Shown here piece after piece: positions 13,442-24,627 of a DNA stretch of 64,000 nucleotides. Position numbers and translations under genes: made by a program. Each line of letters opens with the position of its first letter. The stretch's first letter is position 1. Origin of the DNA: Paramecium sonneborni (lineage: Eukaryota; Ciliophora; Oligohymenophorea; Peniculida; Parameciidae); assembly GCA_905182985.1 (NCBI GenBank), contig CAJJDN010000073.1, forward strand, positions 329,714 through 393,713, written 5' to 3'. The notes beneath the pieces are model-generated. The model saw nothing but the letters and a program-made list of their open reading frames with translations. It searched no databases and was not told where the DNA came from.

Positions 13442-14620
13442 TCAAACAATAAAGAAAGTAATATAGAATAATTAAGGGACTTCAACAATTAGCCATTTAT
13501 TTGTAAACTCAGAAATCTAATATGTATCAAAAAACGGAGAATCTTGTTGATTAAAAGTAGTCCTATTTCCTTTCAAAGAAACACTAATATAAAATTTTAA
13601 TACTGAAGAGAGGAGATAGGAATTTTTTCAGCAAATTTGTTTTTCACTTAAGCACTTGCTTGAATTCTTATTTCTAATGAATTATATATCAATATTCCAT
13701 TTTTATTTTAACTCTTTTGATGCTAACAATTAATTATTCTTTGGCTTAATTATTGGTATTTCAATCAATTAATTTTGTTATGGCTAAAGAAAAATGAAAA
13801 CCTTCATTTAATATAATATCACGATAGATTTCAATTAATAAAGCCAGAGCAATAGAAATTATAGATTCAAATATTATAAAAATAAAAAATAGTTTAATAA
13901 ATTACTCATTTATATCCTTCATTCCAATTTCAAAATCATCTCTGAAGATCGTTTTAAACCTGTATAAAAGAATTAATTTAAGTGAATAATGACTTTAATG
14001 AATAAAACTAAAAGAAGATTCTTTGTAAGTAGAGTGAAGAAGAGAATATGATTGCATTAACAAGTTTAAAATCCTGTTTTTTTCAACACTTATCTTATTA
14101 AATATGCGATATAAAATCAAAATTGATTCAGAATGCTGATTAAGTGAAAATAGAAAATTCAAGATGCTTGAAAGAACTTCATTATTAAATAAATCAAGAT
14201 AACTCTTATTTCGGAGTTATATCATATTTGCACAGTCTTTTAAGAGATTTGTTTAGTTAGATAAAAAAAGTAAGATGAATTAATAGTTAATAAAATTTTA
14301 GAAGTAAAATCCAAAAATAATATTAACTATTTTTAAAAATTATTGATTAGCAATTCAGAATTTTGCATAAGAGGATTATTTTAAATTTGATAATTGACAA
14401 GAAGAAAAAGGAGATTCAAAATTTTTAATAAAAATTACTTTATAATGATTAAGGTTTAAAAAAATCTTAATCAAATTTAGAAATTTCTTAAAATAACATA
14501 TTCTAATCTTAGGTAAATCTTTAAATCATAATAAAAATTTAATTTACTAAGCAACAATTAGTTATACCTATAGTTTCAAAAAAGTGGGTCTTCTCAATCT
14601 GTTATTTTATTTTATATAGA
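13442..14620 (-). CDS. Unknown protein with a hydrophobic segment; possible frameshift
   Basis: Several minus-strand exons join by short introns. The best-supported block reads through SYLDLFNNEVLSSIL, KTIFRDDFEIGMKDI and a hydrophobic stretch FFIFIIFESIISIALALLI that may cross a membrane. After IEIYRDIILNEGFHFS the frame meets TGA (13761-13763). A frame one base over continues with QLIEIPIIKPKNN and, after a possible intron, TTFNQQDSPFFDTYQ to a stop at 13442. No GT...AG intron of the right length bridges the change, so a one-base error in the T-rich run near 13785, or a real frameshift, is likely. The 5' end is uncertain: exons before 14368 (a possible ATG) appear to exist up to about 14620. 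Family not recognised. Confidence 0.5.
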
Positions 14621-14716
14621 ATTACAATTTTTTTTATATATAACGAAGGAACATAATAAGTACCTTGCAAATATCTAACTTCAATTATAAAAAAATGGAA
14701 TTTTTGTATTATGATT

Positions 14717-15669
14717 TCATTAAATTTCAAATTATAAATCATACACAGTTTCATTGTGATATCTATTTGAATGAAATGACATTAAAGATTAGAATTGAAC
14801 ATCATTGTCACTTGAATTAAGTTTACTCTTTTACAAAATTCTATCAATTTATTAACCTCTATATATCAGCTCTGTTTTCCAGTATTTTGCAAAATCTTTG
14901 ATATCATGAATCAATTAACATCTAAATAGTCAAAGTATTATTACCTCATTTACAAACTTCCAATAATTTCATCTTTTTCTTTAAGTCTAATAATTTTTTG
15001 ATTGATAATCTATTCCTTAAGTTCTTCAAAAGTAAATGTGATACTATGACCAACAGATTCAGATTTTTTTTCTCCAACTTGATTTTATTATTTTATTTAA
15101 AGTTTGAATTGATTGCTTAGGTTTGGATCATCTAAATTAAAAATAATTATTTCATTCCATTGCATGTATTAAGAACTTTTTAAAGCTTTTGTTTTTTGTT
15201 CTTTAACATCTTTAGTACCTAATTAGATTGCTACATAATAGTATGTTTCAGTTCCTTAACTTTTTAAATTTCCTGTCTAAATATCTATGATAAGACAAGT
15301 TTTAAAATCTGTATTAAATTCTTGCGGAATATTTTCAATTTTCCTGATCAAAATAATTAATATTCTACAATACCTCTTAACCATTCATAATTGCATCCAT
15401 TAATTGATTATACTGATGGAATTTCTATTTGTGATCATTCAGCTCATTTTCATATTGTGACCATTCACCTACTTTTTATTAAACAATCTCTCCTAACTTT
15501 TTTGTCAATTAAGAATAACATGGATAGCCTTGTATTATTAATTTTTAGAACCTAAGAATTAAGATTCGTTTTGTGTATTAAAAGCACTAGAATCCAATTT
15601 TATTGAAATATCTTAACTTATTTCACTTTCTTGATTAACTAATTATTTTTTTCCAAAAAGACAGCCCAT
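14717..15669 (-). CDS. C2-domain protein with N-terminal MGC, 293 aa
   Basis: Starts MGCLFGKK, an arrangement typical of N-myristoylated and palmitoylated proteins (Gly2, Cys3), so membrane attachment is likely. Three introns of 23, 25 and 23 nt keep one frame from ATG 15669 to TGA 14717. After a helical segment of about 90 residues comes a C2-like beta sandwich: CLIIDIQTGNL, TYYYVAIQLGTKD, MQWNEIIIFNL and SVGHSITFTFEEL, which follow the C2 strand pattern including the W-N-E core. A short charged tail follows. C2 domains bind phospholipid, often with calcium; I did not see a full set of the five aspartates, so calcium dependence is doubtful. Membrane trafficking or exocytosis would fit a trichocyst-bearing cell (inference). 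Confidence 0.75.
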
Positions 15670-15759
15670 AAAAAATATTAAATTATATATTAAATAAAAT
15701 ATAAAATTTAAATCATAAACAAAATTTGAATAGTAATCAAAACAAGTAAATAATTTTAA

Positions 15760-16242
15760 TCAATAATCTTCAACTCTTTTTTTATATATTTAGAAATTTT
15801 CTGCTGTCACATATACATTATAATCCAAGATTTCTAAAAAATATATTTCTAATTAAATAAGTTCTTCTTTTTTGAGGCCACTAGCCAATATGTATTTTCT
15901 AATATTTCTAGGTTAATCGTTAAGAATCTTATCAGCTATTAAAGATCCTATTAATAATCCAGTACTATTTTCAATGTTTAGAAAAATTCTAAGCTTTTTA
16001 GTAATCTAATCAACAAAATAAAAAGCCAAAATTAGGATCTCATCATCAAAATTCATATGATGAAGGTTCCTTAATGTTTTATTTAGTTTCTAAAATTAAT
16101 CATAATTTATTACCTAATTAGACTTAGGGATTTGTAGTTAATTTTCTATTTTTAACTGATCATATAACTAAAATATTCCGGCCATAATTTTAGTTATTTT
16201 ATTCAAGGCAGAATGAGCTGCAAAGTGAGGAGGAGAATACAT
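15760..16242 (-). CDS. Cyclin, PHO80/PCL-like, 152 aa
   Basis: Two exons with a 24-nt phase-0 intron (GTAATA...TTTTAG). The protein (MYSPPHFAAHSALNK...) has the cyclin-box pattern of the PHO80/cyclin-P group: LIGSLIADKILND, then RKYILASGLKKEELIQLE, then IYFLEILDYNVYV with the conserved Leu-Glu...Phe-Leu...Asp core. The length matches small single-box cyclins. It would pair with a cyclin-dependent kinase to regulate cell-cycle or nutrient responses; the partner cannot be told from the sequence. It stands alone, downstream of a 440-bp spacer. Confidence 0.82.
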
Positions 16243-16685
16243 TTTTTTTCAAAAATTATTATTTCTTTCATTTTCTTTTTTTCAAACATTTTAAGGAGGG
16301 TAAATTAATTTTAATTAAACAACTATAACAAATCATAAATTAAATTTTTAGAATATTAAATCATATTTATAATTAATTGCAATCTTAAAGAGAGATTTAT
16401 AACAATTCATTTTGAATTGATTCAAAAAAGAAATAACTAAGTATAATAGACAATATTTTATTTAGAAATTTCTTTTAAGCCTCTATATTTATATCAAATT
16501 CTCTTAAAAGATTTAAGATGGAAACCTTTAAATAATTAAGATTAAACAATATGTAAATTTTAAAAGTAACTTCTTGAACAAATATTCTAAAATTTATTAA
16601 AAATACTTTTTATTTTTTATATATCTTAATTCTTAGAAAAATATATTATATTATATATAAATTCATAATTTCATCAGAAACAGAC
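16243..16685. other. Intergenic spacer, 443 bp
   Basis: Lies between the cyclin start and the stop of the potassium-channel gene. AT-rich with poly-T and poly-A runs; no frame of coding character and no repeat or RNA gene seen. Confidence 0.6.
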
Positions 16686-19553
16686 TCATTATTCATTTTT
16701 AGGTTTTTTGATTTGATGACATTTTAAGATTCTTCTTGTAATGGGAGCAGATATCATTCTCATTTAAGATGCCAATTTAGCTATTTTATAGTAAAATGTG
16801 TATTTCTAAGATTAATTTAAGATTTTCGAGTAAATTGGTATAAATTTGAGTTTTTATTTATTGTAATGCAGGATGACATTTTCAATATTATTTTGTGGTA
16901 AATAATTTTAAAATTCATAGCCTTTATCAATGTCGAGACTTATAAATTGTATTTTTTTGAAATGATCTTCTTAATCTAATATAGCAGTATTTGAAAGATT
17001 TTTAATAGACCTTAATTGAATAAGTTATTAACTTGACTATTCAAGATTTTAGGTTTACTCTTTGAGTATTGCTATTGATATTTTTCTTTAAGCATCTTTG
17101 TTTTCCATACTCTATAAGTTTTATATATTAAATTTTCCAGTAAAATGAGATGAACGTTTTCGCTAAGTCATTTTATCTAATTATATATCTGGAGATTATT
17201 CACTTAAAGAAGATAGTTCTGGTTATTCGATTTTATTATCACTTTACCTATGAGTGGAATACTATTTAATTCGCTTAGTTCCACTCATTACTGTTTAACT
17301 TTCATTTTAATTAGATACGAGTTCACATTGTTAAAATTATAAGATTGTATCTTAGATTCCCTATTTGATTTTAAATATTACTTAGATTGAATTTAAAACT
17401 TTAAGTTTTTGTCTTTCATTTCTATTTGCCTGATTTCTTGATTAGAATAAGAATTCTTAAACCTTAACGAGCTTTTCTAGATTAGGTTTGTATGAAATAA
17501 TGAAGCAATCACTATTTTAATGGTCAAATTTATGGCATAAGTTACACTTTTTGTTAATTAGACTATAATCAGAAAGATATAGTAATTAATCTTATAAAGA
17601 ATAGAATATTTCTTTATCTTTTTGATTATTTTAAAGAACTCTCAAAAAATCTTATCTAGATATTCTATATAATTAACAGTAACTTGTGCTAATTAATTTG
17701 AATTTTTGTGTTAAGCCACTAATAAAGGAATGCTCTCCTAAAGTGTCACCTTCTTTAAATTCTTATATGATCTTCTATGTTCTCACCTCTACTAAACTTG
17801 CTGATCCTTAATCTAAATAGTAGCTATATACTCAAAAATAAGTCTTACAGATACTAATCAAGATTTAATCCTTCAGGGTCATAAATAATATCATTAGGTA
17901 TGAAATTAACTTATTCCAGTTTGTGAATTATTTAAGATTGAGTCTACTTTGAGAAGTTACTTACTAGTAGTTTCATATTTTATAATATTCTTGTCTTTAT
18001 GTTTATGTTTACATCATCTCTAAGTCCATGTGGTAAATTATCAATTATTTATTAAGCCTAATATACAAATAGTCAATTTATTACTTCAATTGAATTATTC
18101 TTAGACTCATGATCAACCTAGTTTTTTAAGTAGTTTCTGACTCTATTAGATATAGAATCATCAACTAAATTATTTTTCATGTAAGCATTTATTAAAATTA
18201 ATTACCTTCTTTAAAATATAGAAATACTTTACTTGCATAAATTTCTAACATCATAAAGATTCTTAATAATTATCCCTATTGAGTTCATTGAATAAGCAAA
18301 TACAAAGCTGCTGATAAACATTGTAAAATTAGAAAATACAATCTCAATTGGATTTGAAGCAGTAATGTCACCATAACCAACTGTTACCATAGTCATTGTT
18401 GCCCAATATATTGCATAATCATACCTTATTATATATGATTAATCTTCAAGGGAATACTTCTCAAGCCATGAAACTTCGTTTAATTGCTAACCAAATATTG
18501 CTAAATAATGCCAAAAACATCCTGTAATGTGAACAAAATAATATAAAGAGATTATTAAAAATATTAGATCTAATACTTCACTTAAATTTCCATTCAAATA
18601 TAAATAATCAACAAAACTATTAATTTTTTTATACACTATATTAATTATTATGATTATCTACAAAATCGTGAACATTTCAATGATTGAAAACTATTCTATT
18701 CCATTATACATCATAATCCATATAATCAAATTTAAAAAATCACTTATGACTTAATTTCTTAAATAATTATTTATAATCTCTTTTCGACTGGTGACTAACT
18801 AATATTATTACGTTTTTTGTTACTTCTCCTTGTTTAAGATAAGCTTTATTACATGTAATTAATCCATCAATTAATAAGAATATGAAAATAAATACTATTG
18901 TTTATTAGACACTTGGGCTATATAATAATTAAAACGAAATAATAAATGGTGAAAACCAAAGAGTAAAAAAACTGAAAAGAATGCTAAATAAATTCCAATA
19001 TTTCACAAATTTATCCTAAGGTAAGAAAACTTAAAAGAATAGAAGTTTCTCTAAACTATAAGCAATTTTATTTTTTTTTAATTACCTACCATCTTATATT
19101 ACAGAGTCCAGAAATAAATAATTTAGTATAGGTTTTTTCTCTTCGTACATATTATATGATAAAATATATGCATTTTGTAATAAATTATCCTTAAATTTCT
19201 TAAGCATCTGCTTATTCAAAACTTGCTTTAGTTTTCCATCTTGACTGTTTTCAATCTTAAATAAACTTTGCTAAATTTGTTTTTTGCTATTTACAAGTGC
19301 AGGTTGCTAATGTTAAAAATATTACTACTTAAAACTTAAGAGAGAAGATTTAAGAATTTTTCTGAACGAGCTTATTTTTTTTTTAGGCCTCTAGATTTAT
19401 TATTGATCTCATGCTTTCCTAATTACTAATTTCACTTTAAAATTAAATTTCCGAGTTTGATAAAATTTTAGGCTCAACCTGAGGAGTAGCACCTTCCATG
19501 TCAAACTTAGAAGAAAGAATTTCATCATTATTAGAGTAGTAAAATCTTGACAT
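16686..19553 (-). CDS. Cyclic-nucleotide-gated-type potassium channel, tandem copy 1
   Basis: About 900 residues with several introns (22, 25, 27 and about 31 nt). A cytosolic N-terminus is followed by S1 (FSILFSFFTLWFSPFIISF) and by ELVTSRKEIINNYLR, the EAG/CNG/HCN signature after S2. Further membrane segments come next, then the pore at about 18367-18385, TMVTVGYGDITA, giving a potassium filter. The C-linker contains DNLPHGLRDDV and a cyclic-nucleotide-binding fold with EGDTLGEHSFISGLTQ, the phosphate-binding-cassette position. Directly after it lies CNLCHKFDHQNSDC, a CX2CX4HX4C zinc-knuckle pattern (17505-17546). The tail of about 280 residues is Gln/Ser-rich and probably disordered. Only 119 bp separate it from its tandem paralogue upstream. 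It probably sets membrane potential at the plasma or ciliary membrane. Confidence 0.88.
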
Positions 19554-19672
19554 CGATTAAATATAATAATATTTCAAATAATGAAATCCTAATAATCAGA
19601 TATTAAGAATTAAATAATTTTAATCCATTATCGATCTCTACGATTATTTTTAATAATTAAAGTAAAATAATG

Positions 19673-22490
19673 TCATTATTTTTCTTTTATTTATATATTC
19701 TTCATTACATATCTTTTTTTTTTTAAGTTATTTTGGTTAACAGGTTTTTCTAATTTACACAATGTTGCGACCTTATAAAATAATGTATATTTAAAATTAA
19801 ACAATGATTGTTATTTCGATTTATTTCTCCTTTAATTATTTTAAGCTATCACAACTGAAATATGATTAAAAGGTAAATAACTTTATGATCTTAAAGCAAG
19901 ATCAATGTCACAATTTTAAAATTATAATTAAACTTCCATTAAATCTGTAGTTTGAAATGCGTTTTTGTTTAAAAATTATTTTTAAACTTGTGCATTAGAT
20001 ACAGGTACAACTAAATTTTCTAATTCAAAAGTACTAGAGATAGATTTTCTTCTATTTTCATTAATTTAGATCCCAATGGATTTTTGATAGAATAATTATT
20101 TTGATTATTATTTCTACATCTAAGAGCCCAAAGAGTATTAAGTTTAGAAAATCTCTAATATGTTTTAATTTTAATACATTACTATTTTTCACTCTATGCA
20201 TTCAACTATGATAAACTTGGTTGATTTGATTAATTTTATTTAATTAAATTATTTTAACTTTCATTTTGATCCTAAGATATTTTATCATAATTGTTGGAGG
20301 ATTAAATATGTAACTCCTGTTACTAATATTAAGTAACAGATGTGACTATGTTTTCATAATCATTTAAAGAATTGATTTTTTATCTATCCATACGAATAAT
20401 TTTTTTTCTTTCTTATTTAATAAAGTATTAAGATTTAATTAGTCTTTCTAAATCTGGTCTATAACTAATAATTGGACAATAAACATTTAAGTGTGTGTAC
20501 TTTGAACACATGTTGCATTTTAAATTTATAATCCTTAAATCTTGATTTATGATTAACTGATCTTTAATATTATGATAAGTTTCAAAATCTATTTAACTTG
20601 TATTTAATATTTATAAAAAATCATTTCTGGATATTTTATAAATTTATGTAAAAGTTTGACTAACAGCCCGAATTGGTAAAGAACGATTAGTAAAAAATTA
20701 ATATTGGCCAAAATAAGTTCCTGATTTAAAGGTTTCTAATTGTTTTTTCGTCATACTTTCTTAGATTATTATTTCTCCTTTTTCTACAAAATAACTTTAA
20801 TTAAATAAAGTTTTACAGAGAATGATCATTACTAAGCTGATTATCAAATAAAACATCATTGGGAATGCATGAACCATATTATAACTTATTAGCAACAGCA
20901 TATTTGATTTTCTCTGAAAAGATATCAAAGAGTTTAATTTAATTTAATATTCTTAATTTAACATCTTATTTTAACTCTTCTTAAAGCAAAGGAGGAAAAT
21001 CATCAATTATATTATGTATCTGTCTATAGGAAATAATAATATACATCTTAAGCATTTGTTTACTAATTATTTTCTGCTTGATATTTTAAAAAATTTCGTA
21101 CTCTATTTTAAATGGAATCTGATACAAGATTATTTTTCATATAAGTATTCATTAAGATCAGATTTTTCCTTTAGAAAAATAAGAAATTTTTACTTATAGA
21201 AACTTGAAGAAACTTAAATATTCTTAATAATAATTCCTATAGAGTTCATTGAATAAGCAAAAATTAAACTGCTTATAAACATTGCAAAATTAGAATATAC
21301 AATTTCATATTAATTTCCTGCTGTTACATCACCATAACCTACAGTTACCATAGTCATAGTTGCCCAATATATTGCTATATTATATTAAATCCAATGTTCC
21401 TTATTTTCAATTTAATTTTTTATTAACCAATTCATACCTGTATTTTCTGTAGCAAATCCTATGTATGTCCAATAACATGCAAATATATGAATGCAAAAGA
21501 ATATGCAATTAATCAATATAATCAAATCAATTAATTCACTCAAACTACCACTCATGTATAAACAATCAATATAATTATTTAATCTACTATATAATCTAAT
21601 GATTATAAAGACAGTCTAAATCAAAGAGAGTAGCTATCTTGCGTGAATATCATCAATGTGAGATAATTAGATTATCCAAATCAAACAATTAATGATGTCA
21701 TTATAAACATGACTTCTTAAATATTGCTAAATTATTATTCTTTTGTTTAGTATTAGTTCTCCCTATAAAATTATTGCTTTATGACAAATTATAAAAGCAT
21801 CAATCCAGAAGAATGTAATAAACATATATATTATTATTCTGTAGGATTCTTAGTAAAATAATCCAAATGTTGCAACAAATGAAGAAAACCATAATGTTAT
21901 AGCTGTTATTATAAGTGCCATTAAATCCCATAATCTTACAAATAATTAAGATGGTAATAGCACTTCTATTTTTAAGCTTAAAATTCCTTTAGAAGAATTT
22001 GCTATTTTGCCATTATTTTCCTCCTTTGAATCATAAGAAAATAAATTATTTATAACCTCTTTATTATAATTGAATATGTCTTTTCTCCAAATATATGCTG
22101 CTTCTAAAAGTTTGTTCCAAAACCTCTCTTAAATAGTTTTAATATTTTCTTCATTCTTTAGGACCACTTTACGAAAATTAGAAATTTTGTTGGCAACTTA
22201 TTAATCACCTTTAACATTTTTAGATGAGGTCTAAGTTTGTTTGAAAAAAAGGTTACGTTAAATCTTAATTATCTTCCTGAGTTTTCTTTTTTTAATTACG
22301 CTATAGGTCTTATTAAGCTTGATTATGGCACTGGCCTATTACTATCTATTACACTGATATCAGAATAAAATTATATTTCGCTATTGGATCCTTATTTTGG
22401 ATTAATCATAATTGAAGTTTTATCTGGACCTATTTTATCTTTTTCATAATCATGATTGTTTTATTTTTATTCATAATTTAAGAATGACAT
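19673..22490 (-). CDS. Cyclic-nucleotide-gated-type potassium channel, tandem copy 2
   Basis: Paralogue of the downstream channel with the same architecture. It has S1 in LIITAITLWFSSFVATF, a less conserved S2-S3 linker (GELILNKRIIIQQYLRSH), pore TMVTVGYGDVTA (about 21331-21350), the conserved pore exit FISSLIFAYSMNSIGIIIK, a C-linker with IIDDFPPLL, and a cyclic-nucleotide fold with LYFVEKGEIII and SGTYFGQY. The zinc-knuckle pattern CNMCSKYTHLNVYC is kept (20476-20517), and so is a C-terminal box (NCDIDLALRS...YKVATL) that copy 1 also has (DIDKGYEF...YKIAKL). At least three short introns are needed. The ATG at 22490 is in frame with an open stretch upstream that reaches back about 240 bp, so the true start could lie further 5'. 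The tail between CNBD and C-terminal box is highly diverged. Confidence 0.86.
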
Positions 22491-22817
22491 AATTATAATA
22501 ATAACTAAAAATATTTACTAAATTTTATATAAGGATATTTTATTATCGATAAAATATAACAATAGAATCATTTATTTAATTATTGATTCTATTGGTATTT
22601 TGAAAACATAAAATAAATCTATATTTATTCCTAATTTATTGAATTTTTTATAGTTTAGATTGTTAATTTTATTTTTTAAAAGTATTAATAACATTTTAAA
22701 TATTATTTTATGGAAATTAATTTGAAATATTTCCATTTTAACTAACTCTTAATTAAATGCATGATAAGATCGCAAGTTCTCCTATTAATTAGGATTCTAT
22801 TTTTTAGCTATTGTTTC
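22491..22817. other. Spacer upstream of the channel gene, minus-strand frame open
   Basis: No TGA occurs in the minus-strand channel frame for most of this stretch, including an ATG at about 22731 (MEIFQINFHKII). The composition is Ile/Leu/Asn/Lys only, as expected from chance AT-rich DNA when a single stop codon is used. I read it as 5' flank, with an N-terminal extension as the alternative. Confidence 0.4.
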
Positions 22818-23285
22818 TCAGTAACTTAAAGTAATTAATTCCTCATATGTGTTTTTTTGGTTGTGATTCTAGGAAAAATTAAGAGTGATTTTCTTGTTAA
22901 TTTATTTTTTGGTTTATATTGAAATGTCGCTTTATCCCATATTTTATAATGTTCTCGAAAACTTATTAGTTTTAAAATTCGATTTTTCAAAGCATATGTA
23001 AATAGATTTTTTTATCTGTTGAATTTTATTAAAATACAATCTTTCTTCTATTGAATTGATAAATAACCATTCTTCATAAAATTCTTGTATTATAATTTTT
23101 AATTATTAAACCTTCTCATTTGAATCTTTTAATTGTATTTTTATTCCTTATTAAACTTTCTCGATACTCTAGATTTTCAAAATTGATTTCTCTTATATTG
23201 AGCTAAATTCTAAACTATCCTCTTTATATATATATTTTTATTTTGGCTTCTATTTATTTGTATTATTTATGATTAAAATATCTTG
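22818..23285 (-). CDS. Unknown small protein, about 150 aa, start unresolved
   Basis: A minus-strand frame is open from a TGA near 23297 to TGA 22818-22820 and reads as a natural hydrophilic protein: INNTNKQKPKQK, YKEDSLEFSS, QEFYEEWLFINSIEERL and NKFSRTLQNMGQS. It has no in-frame ATG near the 5' end, so a first exon and intron must lie upstream; the ATGs at 23304 and about 23335 are in other frames or blocked by TGA. The LYF...RL segment is helical and may be a short coiled coil. Family not recognised. Confidence 0.5.
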
Positions 23286-23507
23286 ATGGATACAAATAAA
23301 TCATTAATAAGCATGAGTAAAAGATTTTATTGACATTTTTATAGTAAGTCACTATGTTTGCAATTTTTCGATTGCTAAATTTTAAGAATCCTTAAAATAG
23401 AACATTGAGATTGCTCTCAAGTTTATATATTTATGAAAAAGAATAGACCATGACCGATATTAAATTTTATTATTAAAATTGTATAATTTTTGAATTTTCT
23501 AAAATAA

Positions 23508-24203
23508 TCATAGATAATTCATGATTTTATTTTTTATTTAAAAGTTGGTATCCTCTTCATCGTTTAAAGGCTCATCTTCTGAATCCTATTAAGGTTATTT
23601 TTAAGCTTCTGTAATTTCCGGTATTTCCTGATTATTTTGAGTTATTTTCTATTGATTTAAATCAAAAATTTATTCTTAATTATTAATCTCATTAGATTTA
23701 TTGATGTAGATAAGCTACATATTATTTTAAATTGCTTCTAAAATTGTCTCTCCCTTAAGTTCGCAAATATTATCTAAATAAATTAATTTAAATGTTTAAA
23801 TTTTGAGTTTTTAAATAATTTCATCTTTTTATTCTTCTTGATGAATATTTGCTATCTCATCATTGTTATTACTTGAAATAGTTATATCAGTAGTATTTTC
23901 ATGCTTAATCTTCAATTTAAGTTTATTAATAAGCTTCTTATTTTGTTTCTTTCTTTTCCATTTTTTTGAAATGAATGATGTCAACTCATTATGAGTAGCT
24001 TATGGATGTTTCTTTTTGCTTTTAATTAATTCCTATTTATAAAATTCTTTCCAAAACTATTAACCTTTTATTATTTTCTTTCCAAAAGAGGTAATTTATT
24101 CAGTTTTTTGATTAAATTACGAAACAACTTCTTCATTTTCAGTCTTCTTTATTGTTAGAAGATCATTCTCTCCTAAATCAAGAAAGATGTTTTTATTATC
24201 CAT
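23508..24203 (-). CDS. Acidic protein with HMG-box-like segment, 231 aa
   Basis: Intronless frame, ATG 24203 to TGA 23508. Residues about 48-90 (FWKEFYKQELIKS, then KKHPQATHNELTSF, then ISKKWKRKKQNKK) resemble an HMG box: an aromatic-rich first helix, an N/H-P turn, a second helix, and a W-K motif followed by a basic helix. The rest is Gln/Asn/Glu-rich, ending in an acidic cluster (DSEDEPLNDEEDTNF) like the acidic tails of HMGB proteins. If correct, it would bind or bend DNA in the nucleus. The match is by pattern only; other basic helical proteins could look similar. Confidence 0.68.
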
Positions 24204-24627
24204 ATTTATATTTGATTATTTAATTTAGATATGAGTTCCCTTTAGAGCTAAATTCTAAAAGGATTTTTTTAAATTGCAAACTTCAAGATTTTAAGTATAT
24301 TGATTAAAAAAAAAATGATGAAAGAGATCAATAACTTTATTAAATAAGATTATTCAAATGAATGATGAATTAATAAAAGACAATAACATCCAAATTACAT
24401 TGAAACTTTTAGTGTTTTTTTATTTTATTTGTTAATTCCAACTCTTAGCTTTAATTTTTGAATTGTTAGAGTTTATTTTGATTTATAAATTAATTATTCT
24501 ATAGTTAACTCTTACAATAAATCTGTTAAATATTGTAATTTTGAAGAAAAGTGGAATTTTTTGGATTCTAGTTTTAAAATTGTTTTTAATAGATAGTTAA
24601 TCAAATTAAAAATATTTACATAAATTA
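24204..24627. other. Intergenic spacer between divergent genes, 424 bp
   Basis: AT-rich DNA between the ATG of the HMG-like gene and the ATG of the GTPase-like gene; it must contain both promoters. No coding frame or repeat recognised. Confidence 0.55.

Larger units (their letters stand above)
11640..13904. repeat. Exact 1,132-bp direct duplication around a single N (likely assembly artefact)
   Basis: 11640-12771 and 12773-13904 are identical and separated only by the N at 12772. The unit contains the 5' end of LRR copy 2, its upstream region and the 3' half of the next gene, so both genes acquire phantom fragments. It has the same architecture as the duplication at 8407-11025. Confidence 0.9.
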
